6,373 bases of DNA from Clostridia bacterium (GTDB lineage Bacteria; Bacillota_A; Clostridia; Oscillospirales; Acutalibacteraceae): positions 1 to 6,373 of the forward strand of contig JAFPCJ010000137.1 of the NCBI GenBank assembly GCA_017423885.1, read 5' to 3'. Position 1 is the first letter of the stretch, and the number at the start of each line of letters is the position of its first letter. Position numbers and translations under genes: made by a program. Of this stretch, positions 1 through 5,497 are shown piece after piece. Under the pieces are notes generated by a model, which ran no database searches, was not told the origin of the DNA, and was given only the letters and a program-made list of their open reading frames with translations.

Positions 1-1483
1 AAAGCACTGTTTCGCCTGAAATAAGCAGGTAATTTTCTTCCACCGTCACCGCATGAGCGGTATCAAGCTGCTCTAATAGACCCGATATCCTTTTGTCTGT
101 ACTGCTTATATCCTTTAGGACTCGCTTCTCAAGAGCATATACCCTGCGGTCCTTACCCATAAAAGCAATGCTTCCGCCGATTTGCAAAACGGTATCCTTT
201 ACAACGCCGCCTTGAATTTTCTGCAGTAAGGAAGTGCTTAACTTATCAGGCTCAAAAAGTGTTTCGGCTATATTACCCTTTATCGGCGTACCCGAAAACC
301 GCTCACCCTTTTTTAAGGCGACCTCATATATGCTGTTGCTCAAGACGGCATATAATTCATCCCCTACAGCCTCTAATTTTTCAATGCTTTCCCCATCGTT
401 TACCCGCTTAAAGCTTCCGACCGGAAAATAAAGCGGAGATGATACCTTTGATACCGCAATGCTGTCTGCCGCATCCTCATAGCCGTAAAAATACAGCCTT
501 GAATCATGACAGCAAACTTCACTCGCAGAAATAACATCTACTGCTTCGGTCGCAGTACGTGAGGCTATAATAACAAGATTATTGCCGTCTATCTGCTTAT
601 ACATAGGCAAAGGATATGCTGCGGCGTTACCCGAAGTAAAACGGATTATTCCGAGATCACGGTCACAATGCATTGTTACCGTAACACCGCCAAGATCGAC
701 CGCGGCACTTTCATTACCTGCGTATATTACCCATTCCGTACATTCATTCTGCGCGGTAAAAAGTCTGCATACGACCGTATCGTCATCAAGTCCGCCTATC
801 GGCAGACGGAATACCGAGGATCGGCCGTCGGTACCGAAGTACGCCTTAAAAAATCCACCAAGCAAATTTTGCGCCTCGGGCTGAACAGGCTTATAAAGCG
901 AATCAAAATCGTTTTCGTTTATATACTCTGTTCCTCTGCCGTTTGCAAGGATGACAGGAATATATATGTCATCCTGATTAATGGATATCCATTCGCTTTC
1001 ATCCTCTGACAGTTCATATATTACCGTTTCTTTTGAATAGTAGCCTTTAAGCGTTACAAAAGCATATATTCCACAGCCTACGGTACTGTCCGCAGAAAAA
1101 GCAACAACTTTTTCAGGGATATGAAACTCGTCCGACGAAACGCGGTAAAAATGCATACCGGCAGTCTGTGTTGTGCCGTCTGCGCTTATCCAATAAAAGC
1201 TTATATCGGCTGCCGAATCATAGTCGGTGGTAACGGCATACGCAAGTGACGAAATACCGTTTCCCTTCATGCGCTTTACATTACAGGACCTTATCGGCGA
1301 AGCAAAAAAGGAAAGCTCATCGGGAGAGCAAATAGCATTTTGCGAAACTGTACTGAAACCTTTTCTTGACACCACACGTCCGTTCACTATCGCAAGGTCA
1401 TCACCCGAAAACTTTGCCGACTCATCACAAAGATCAAGCGAAAAACGCTTTTGGGACTTTCTTTTATACATCGGATATTTCAT
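1..1483 (-). CDS. Tail nozzle / stabilisation-type protein (P22 gp10-like), partial
   Basis: This is a 494-codon open frame that starts at ATG 1483 and is still open at the left edge, so the C-terminus is missing. The start overlaps the adaptor stop as ATGA, with GGGGAG (1491-1496) seven bases upstream. The protein is rich in alternating beta strands with no membrane segment or signal peptide. Residues 15-45 (FSLDL, then VNGRVVSRKGFSTV) resemble the N-terminal 'defined positions / known reading' opening of nozzle proteins. Residues 328-388 read SRLYFYG, SSPLYFPVG, ESIEKLEAVGDELYAVLSNSIYEV, the blade pattern typical of this beta-propeller type. A segment around 174-229 (YIPVILANGRG, NLLGGFFKAYF, VFRLPIG) looks like an inserted beta domain. 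Known members sit below the head-tail adaptor and extend the DNA channel of short-tailed phages. The position directly after portal and adaptor fits. The family call is from remembered patterns; another virion beta-propeller or tail protein is possible. Confidence 0.62.
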   Translation of the reverse strand, partial: MKYPMYKRKSQKRFSLDLCDESAKFSGDDLAIVNGRVVSRKGFSTVSQNAICSPDELSFFASPIRSCNVKRMKGNGISSLAYAVTTDYDSAADISFYWISADGTTQTAGMHFYRVSSDEFHIPEKVVAFSADSTVGCGIYAFVTLKGYYSKETVIYELSEDESEWISINQDDIYIPVILANGRGTEYINENDFDSLYKPVQPEAQNLLGGFFKAYFGTDGRSSVFRLPIGGLDDDTVVCRLFTAQNECTEWVIYAGNESAAVDLGGVTVTMHCDRDLGIIRFTSGNAAAYPLPMYKQIDGNNLVIIASRTATEAVDVISASEVCCHDSRLYFYGYEDAADSIAVSKVSSPLYFPVGSFKRVNDGESIEKLEAVGDELYAVLSNSIYEVALKKGERFSGTPIKGNIAETLFEPDKLSTSLLQKIQGGVVKDTVLQIGGSIAFMGKDRRVYALEKRVLKDISSTDKRISGLLEQLDTAHAVTVEENYLLISGETVL

Positions 1484-1836
1484 AGTGTCACTCCCCCGTC
1501 ATCGTTCGGGAGCACATCCTTTATTTTGTTTACGCTTCCCCTTACCGCAGAGCGTTTGGCATTATAAAGTGCGGTAAACATCTGTGACTTTTCCCCATCA
1601 GCCTCTCCTGCCGCTAAAAGCATAGCCATTCCGCATATAACGACTTCAGCAGTATTCTCGGAGACATTAAGTTTTTCCGACAGCATCTTGGGTGCTGTAA
1701 TACCGAGATCAGCGCAGATATGGCAAAGTGCAGTAAAGGCTCTTTTTAAAAGCACCGCATCCTCCGAAGCAGACGGATCCTGATTTGAAAATCCTCCGAG
1801 CGCTATCGCTCTTGAAAATATCTCATATCCGTTCAT
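1480..1836 (-). CDS. Head-tail adaptor (connector) protein, P22 gp4-like in position
   Basis: This is a complete 118-residue protein, mostly helical by composition, with no membrane segment. ATG 1836 overlaps the portal stop as ATGA, and an AGGAGG site (1844-1849) lies seven bases upstream inside the portal gene, so translation is probably coupled. The recognisable core is residues 66-110: VICGMAMLLAAGEADGEK, then MFTALYNAKRSAV, then KIKDVLP. The 'GMAMLLA...GDGE...F...YNAKR...DVLP' pattern is one I associate with small neck proteins found next to portals in Firmicutes phages. Such adaptors form a ring under the portal after packaging and receive the tail. The acidic-glycine tail (NDDGGVTL) is probably flexible. 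Its placement between the portal and a nozzle-like protein mirrors the P22 gp4 to gp10 and T7 gp11 to gp12 order. Similarity to gp4 itself is inferred from position and size, not from clear sequence identity. Confidence 0.65.
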   Translation of the reverse strand: MNGYEIFSRAIALGGFSNQDPSASEDAVLLKRAFTALCHICADLGITAPKMLSEKLNVSENTAEVVICGMAMLLAAGEADGEKSQMFTALYNAKRSAVRGSVNKIKDVLPNDDGGVTL

Positions 1837-3440
1837 TGGCTTTCCTCCTGCTGTTCGTCATATAAAAGTCCTCCGATATCGGGTATTATTCCTCTTGGCA
1901 AGCGCTTGAGATACTGCTGTTTTGTAACTATACCCTTATCAAAAAGCTCGGTCAGCAGCTTAATCTGCTCTGCTGTGCTGAAAACGGTATCGGCTCCGAC
2001 ATCCACCCTTGCATTTATTAAAAGCTCACGATAGCGCTCGGCATCAAAAGGCATGTACCACACTCCGCTTTCATCCTCAAGCTTTATTCTGCGGTCACCG
2101 TATTGGGTTATCCAAAAATCCGCCCAGATACGTGAAACATCCTCGATCATCGAATAAAAGCGGCTCTTTACCAACTCAAGCGGCATTGAAGACATATTCT
2201 GAAGTGCAATAATAGCGCTTGCATTGTCAGGATTGCTGTCTCCTCTTGCCGCTTCATTGGCTCCGTTTTGCGTAAGCGTATTTTCTATAAGATCGTTTAT
2301 GCTTTCATCAAAGTTTGATGTAAAATCAGGCGGAGCAACAAACTTCACCGCATTTGCAACGTCCTCATTAGAGCCGTAAATTCTGATTATCTGTCCCGGC
2401 TCATTAGTAACCTCATCGGGTACGGTATCACCGTTTACGACCATCATAGGCATGCCCATAGTCATAGCCGACCATACCTTTGCCGTGATCATGCGGTTTA
2501 TTGCTATCTGATTGGGGATAAGATATGTGACCTCACTTTCACCGTATATAAGTCTGCCGCGTTTTTCCCACACAAACAGACTTAACGGATACATGCGAAG
2601 TCTTGTGTTAAACGGCTCTCTTATGACCGCATTTTCGGTCACCTTGGTACACATGATCTCATACTCCCCATTCTCTTTATATTCCTTATAAAGACGGGTA
2701 AGAACAAGAATTTTACCGCTTTTGCTCGGCTTTATTGCCCGCAGAGCGCTCTCATTCTGTGAATATCGCAAAACCTCTCTCCTTACGTCCTTTATATCGC
2801 ACATGGACGCAATTATTATATAGGGCTGCTTTTGAACGCTGTCACAATAAGGATCTCCGAAATAAACATCCTCAATATCAAGCACCTCACAGGCAATATC
2901 TCCCTTTATGGGAACTGCACGGTCTTCATCGGCATAAAGACCTGTTTTAATATCAGGATCCCAATAGGTATAGATGATTCCGCTACCGCTGATGTAGGCG
3001 TTTCGCAGTGCCTGCTCGCAAACTCCTGCAAAGCCTGTTCTTTCAGCCGTTACCGCACGGTAATTTCCAAGCGCATTCATGATAACGTTTATTTCTCTTG
3101 AATCAGCGCTTCCTTTAAAACCGCTTTGCTCGGAAAGCTTTCTTAATCCACCTTTATTGTCAAGAGCAAGACCTACCGTATCAGGAATACCGTCTGCGCT
3201 GAAGGACACCGTAACGGGGCGGTTCAGCACCTGCGCCATTTTGTAGTCTCCTATACGCTTTATAACGTTATGACGCACAAGCGGACGCTCATTGGGACAT
3301 TTAGCGCCGTGCCACTGATCCCCCGCATAAAAACGCTCGTTTATCTTTATCTGCTCGTACATTCCGCGCGAGCCCATAGACGCCTTAAGTCTGACTCCCT
3401 CGTTATATTCCTCAAAAATTTTTGCAGGGTCTGTTCTCAT
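1833..3440 (-). CDS. Phage portal protein
   Basis: This is a complete 535-residue protein of the usual size for portals without extra C-terminal domains. ATG 3440 is preceded by AAAGGAGG (3447-3454) with six bases of spacing. The N-terminal part has the portal pattern NERFYAGDQWHG (34-45) followed by RHNVIKRIGDYKMAQVLNRP (56-75), as in P22-, SPP1- and related portals, where an 'F..G.QW......N.i' stretch opens the fold. The middle has IYGESEVTYLIPNQIAINRM (298-317), the conserved 'G.s.v..lipnQ..iN' segment leading into the stem helices. A further conserved region is NEAARGDSNPDNASAIIALQN (395-415). The C-terminus is helical and charged. Portals form the dodecameric ring at one capsid vertex, nucleate assembly, and are the channel and docking site for the terminase. 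Unusually, the gene follows the capsid gene rather than the terminase, separated from it by a hairpin-bearing spacer. The adaptor gene follows by a 4-base overlap. The functional call is strong; the exact subfamily is not determined. Confidence 0.88.
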   Translation of the reverse strand: MRTDPAKIFEEYNEGVRLKASMGSRGMYEQIKINERFYAGDQWHGAKCPNERPLVRHNVIKRIGDYKMAQVLNRPVTVSFSADGIPDTVGLALDNKGGLRKLSEQSGFKGSADSREINVIMNALGNYRAVTAERTGFAGVCEQALRNAYISGSGIIYTYWDPDIKTGLYADEDRAVPIKGDIACEVLDIEDVYFGDPYCDSVQKQPYIIIASMCDIKDVRREVLRYSQNESALRAIKPSKSGKILVLTRLYKEYKENGEYEIMCTKVTENAVIREPFNTRLRMYPLSLFVWEKRGRLIYGESEVTYLIPNQIAINRMITAKVWSAMTMGMPMMVVNGDTVPDEVTNEPGQIIRIYGSNEDVANAVKFVAPPDFTSNFDESINDLIENTLTQNGANEAARGDSNPDNASAIIALQNMSSMPLELVKSRFYSMIEDVSRIWADFWITQYGDRRIKLEDESGVWYMPFDAERYRELLINARVDVGADTVFSTAEQIKLLTELFDKGIVTKQQYLKRLPRGIIPDIGGLLYDEQQEESQ

Positions 3441-3446
3441 ACTTTT

Positions 3447-3454
3447 CCTCCTTT
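3447..3454 (-). promoter_or_regulatory. Strong ribosome binding site of the portal gene
   Basis: On the minus strand the sequence reads AAAGGAGG followed by six bases and the ATG at 3440. It gives the portal its own efficient translation start, independent of the capsid gene, from which it is separated by the 3465-3491 hairpin. Confidence 0.75.
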
Positions 3455-3464
3455 TTTAAAATGA

Positions 3465-3491
3465 GGGTTGCCTCATATATTGAAGCAACCC
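3465..3491 (-). terminator. Hairpin between capsid and portal genes, possible partial terminator or RNA processing site
   Basis: An 11-bp inverted repeat with one G-U wobble encloses a 5-base loop. On the minus strand the stem is GGGTTGCTTCA / TGAGGCAACCC with loop ATATA, starting 14 bases after the capsid stop codon. It is preceded by an A run and followed by TCATTTT, so the U tract is short and interrupted; it would be a leaky terminator at best. Read on the plus strand, the stem is followed by CTTTTTC, a better T run, but there is no plus-strand gene to end. The likely role, by inference, is to reduce transcription into the portal relative to the capsid, or to protect the 3' end of a capsid mRNA. 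Confidence 0.6.
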
Positions 3492-3505
3492 CTTTTTCTG
3501 TGATA

Positions 3506-4684
3506 TTACGATACAGTAATTACCGCAACATCGGAATAGGTAGAAGCAAGACCGTCTACCGTTATCTTAACAAAGTAATAATGAATACCTGCTTCAAGAT
3601 CGGTCGGTATTGCCATAGAATTAGAGGTAGCACCTGCTATCTTAACAGCACCGTTTCTGCCCTCGTCAATAGCCTTGTACCACTGATAGGTAAGAGCACC
3701 TGCAGGAGTAGCGGCGGCGGTTACAGATACCGAGCCTGTGATATTACCTGCCGTCTTGGAGGCAGATGCAGGCTGAACGGTTATGTTGATAGAGGGAGAT
3801 ATCCATCCCCATACAGCATCAAGTCCGCTCTTCTTTACGAATACATCGTAATAGATACGGTAATCGAACTTATAAGCATCCGCATCAATGTTCTGTTCGG
3901 GAGTGAATATACGCATCTGCTCGGTCTTTTTAACAAGATGAGCGCCTGCCTTAGGCAGTACGAGCATATAAACCTCTTTAGCGTTATTCTGCGGAGCAAA
4001 GCCACCTGTCAGATTATCGAAATCATAGGCTGTCTTCATGCGATCGGCAACTACGGGAATTATCGCGACGCCGTCAAGACTACGTACCTGAAGTGTGATA
4101 TCGCCCTGCTCAAAATCGGAAACATTGAGCATCTTCGAGATCTCGGAGGAGTTCATAAGACGCGCATACATAACGCTGTCTACAAAAGCTACAAGCTCCT
4201 CGTCATATCCGACATTTTCACGAACACGGGAGATAAGCTCACCGAGTGTCGCAAGCGGAGCATCCACATCGCCCTCAACAAGATTTGCGCGGGCGGCAGC
4301 AAGACCTGCAAGCTTTGAGATAACATAGGCATCACACTCGGGAACTACCTTTGTGCGTACATACTCGCCGAGAATTTTACCTGCAAGACCTGCAACACCG
4401 GTCTCATCCATATCCTCACGGTCGATCTGCAGAGAGCGAGCGCGATCCATAGCCATAGTATAAGAGGAATTGCTGACGGTGATAGCACCGCGGCTAAAGC
4501 CGGTATTGCGATCATAATCGGCAAGACCCTGAAATTCGATATCAGGAATAATGACCGTCTTTGCGCCTACGAACTTTGCGGCAAGCGCATTGTCGGCAAA
4601 GAAGCCTGTTGCACTCTTCTGTGCAAAAAGGCGGTCAAGCTCCTCGGAATATCTGGTTGCATTTTCAATAGAATTAATTGACAT
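3506..4684 (-). CDS. Major capsid protein (HK97-fold type) with C-terminal Ig-like domain
   Basis: This is a complete 392-residue protein. ATG 4684 is preceded by AAGGAG (4694-4699) nine bases upstream. The core (about 1-298) matches the capsid pattern I know from Clostridia phages: KFVGAKTVIIPDIEFQGLADY (37-57), a DYDRNTGF loop, then MAMDRARSLQIDREDMDET (77-95), and VVPECDAYVISKL (113-125) at the spine helix. It ends with a beta-rich FDYRIYYDVFVKK segment (273-285). From about 299 a separate Ig-like domain begins (SINITVQPASASKTAG, then LTYQWYK at 331-337, and a last strand DVAVITVS). Capsid proteins of this type form the icosahedral shell around the scaffold. The gene sits just after the scaffold gene, as expected. 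I see no N-terminal protease-processed delta region and no protease gene in the window, so scaffold removal may not need cleavage. The Ig-like domain is joined in frame, so all subunits should carry it. The capsid assignment is firm; the exact family within the HK97 fold is not resolved. Confidence 0.87.
   Translation of the reverse strand: MSINSIENATRYSEELDRLFAQKSATGFFADNALAAKFVGAKTVIIPDIEFQGLADYDRNTGFSRGAITVSNSSYTMAMDRARSLQIDREDMDETGVAGLAGKILGEYVRTKVVPECDAYVISKLAGLAAARANLVEGDVDAPLATLGELISRVRENVGYDEELVAFVDSVMYARLMNSSEISKMLNVSDFEQGDITLQVRSLDGVAIIPVVADRMKTAYDFDNLTGGFAPQNNAKEVYMLVLPKAGAHLVKKTEQMRIFTPEQNIDADAYKFDYRIYYDVFVKKSGLDAVWGWISPSINITVQPASASKTAGNITGSVSVTAAATPAGALTYQWYKAIDEGRNGAVKIAGATSNSMAIPTDLEAGIHYYFVKITVDGLASTYSDVAVITVS
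3509..3790 (-). other. Ig-like domain at the C-terminus of the capsid protein
   Basis: Residues 299-392 of the capsid protein have the sequence character of bacterial and phage Ig-like folds: an ITVQPAS opening strand, a small-residue-rich strand pair (GSVSVTAAAT), the tryptophan strand LTYQWYK, a GATSNSMAIP turn, an aromatic strand HYYFVKI and a final DVAVITVS strand. Related domains on virions are exposed on the surface and thought to bind weakly to carbohydrates such as mucin glycans or host cell-surface sugars. That role here is inference. Confidence 0.72.
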
Positions 4685-4700
4685 TTAAAAAATCTCCTTT

Positions 4701-5303
4701 TCATTTACTCCAGATGCCGCGCAGAAATTCTGCGTTTGCGGCATCTGCTTTGGGACCGTTCTGTCTTTGAGAACCGACCCACGCCGCGTTTGCTTCGCGG
4801 CTTTTTGCTTCATTTCTTTTAAGTCTTCTGCGCTCGCAAAACCGATAGCGCAGGTATTCGTCGAGCAGTTTTGTTCCCTTAAGCTCGGCGGAACGAACTA
4901 CCGTTTCGGGCAACTGCTCCCTTGACTTTATTTCGGGGAAATACTCCCGAAGCTCGTCAAAATCTGTGGCTTTAGGCTTTACTGCGTTTTCGAGTGAAAG
5001 CACATGCTCTGCCATCTCTTTATTTCCGCCGCAAAGCTCGCACAGCTCATCCATGCGCTTTTGCACGGCTTCATTTTCGAGCGCATCAATAAATCGGGAG
5101 ACCTCCATTTCCTTGCTTGCCGCAAGTATGCCGAGCCTCTCCCAATCCCGACTTACGGTATCAAACTCCATTCCCTTTCGGGCAAGAGCCGCGGCCTGCT
5201 CAAGCGAAAGCATTTGCGTCTCGCTGTTGATTTCCACAGGAACAAACACTTCACCCTGAGCGCCGTTGTTTTGAGCCTGCTCATTATGTTTTTCTTCGCT
5301 CAA
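4701..5303 (-). CDS. Scaffold-like assembly protein
   Basis: This is a 200-residue, highly charged, mostly helical protein without membrane segments. The start is TTG at 5303: GGAAAGGAAG (5311-5320) lies seven bases upstream, and the only other nearby TTG (5308) meets a stop after one more codon. Residues 32-55 (LSLEQAAALARKGMEFDTVSRDWERL) and 68-82 (VSRFIDALENEAVQK) follow a pattern I know from clostridial phage scaffold or minor head proteins ('A..L..KGM.YD.v......L..LA....v...fi..L'). A basic stretch RYRFCERRRLKRNEAKSR (152-169) and the terminal AEFLRGIWSK could contact the coat protein, as basic C-termini do in P22-type scaffolds. It lies 16 bases ahead of the capsid gene, the standard place for a scaffold. 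Such proteins guide shell assembly and then leave the procapsid. The role rests on position, size and composition more than on an identified domain. Confidence 0.7.
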   Translation of the reverse strand: MSEEKHNEQAQNNGAQGEVFVPVEINSETQMLSLEQAAALARKGMEFDTVSRDWERLGILAASKEMEVSRFIDALENEAVQKRMDELCELCGGNKEMAEHVLSLENAVKPKATDFDELREYFPEIKSREQLPETVVRSAELKGTKLLDEYLRYRFCERRRLKRNEAKSREANAAWVGSQRQNGPKADAANAEFLRGIWSK

Positions 5304-5310
5304 AGCAATA

Positions 5311-5320
5311 CTTCCTTTCC
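5311..5320 (-). promoter_or_regulatory. Ribosome binding site that fixes the TTG start of the scaffold gene
   Basis: The minus strand reads GGAAAGGAAG, then seven bases, then TTG (5303). No in-frame ATG or GTG lies between this site and the first conserved part of the protein at a suitable distance, so TTG is the best start. Confidence 0.65.
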
Positions 5321-5497
5321 TTAATTTTGCTCGCTGCCATCATATTCGAGAAAATCACGGTATTCCTGAGTGACTCCTCCCGAAAGACTCTGCTTTTTTC
5401 TCCTTTCGGCATTGCGTACATTCCTGTGAAGCATTCCAAGAATAACACCTGCCAGAAAGGCTGTTATTCCGCTCAAAGCGGCTATCAGATAACTCAT
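5321..5497 (-). CDS. Small single-span membrane protein in the head operon, unknown function
   Basis: This is a 58-residue protein. I prefer ATG 5497 because it overlaps the terminase stop as ATGA and lies nine bases from AGGAGG (5507-5512). The earlier in-frame ATG at 5506 directly abuts that AGGAGG and leaves no spacing. Residues 3-22 form one hydrophobic helix (YLIAALSGITAFLAGVILGM). It is followed by a strongly basic patch RNVRNAERRKK, which predicts a very short N-terminus outside and the remaining 35 residues in the cytoplasm. The acidic, aromatic tail EYRDFLEYDGSEQN looks like a short interaction motif. The gene is sandwiched between terminase and scaffold, with 17 bases to the scaffold start. 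I do not recognise a characterised family. It is too short and simple to be confidently a holin, and lysis genes are not normally here. Options include an assembly factor that ties head building to the membrane, or an accessory gene carried in the operon. Confidence 0.72.
   Translation of the reverse strand: MSYLIAALSGITAFLAGVILGMLHRNVRNAERRKKQSLSGGVTQEYRDFLEYDGSEQN

Noticed and set aside
234..1577. Several plus-strand open frames (234-431, 582-884, 668-1009, 1227-1577)
   Set aside because: They are antisense shadows of the nozzle-like gene, whose minus-strand frame is open from 1483 to the window edge and linked to the adaptor by ATGA. None has protein-like motifs.
3465..3491. Plus-strand intrinsic terminator
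   Set aside because: The T run is better on the plus strand, but there is no credible plus-strand gene in the window, so I list the hairpin for the minus-strand transcript.
3422..4318. Plus-strand open frame of 298 codons opposite the capsid gene
   Set aside because: It lies antisense and codon-aligned to a clear capsid gene, crosses the hairpin spacer, has low-complexity Cys/Tyr/Arg-rich content without recognisable motifs and lacks a ribosome binding site. It is explained by codon bias of the capsid gene.
5321..5497. Holin assignment for the small membrane protein
   Set aside because: Size and a single span would allow it, but there is no adjacent endolysin, and the position inside the head operon argues for another role. 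No holin family motif is visible.
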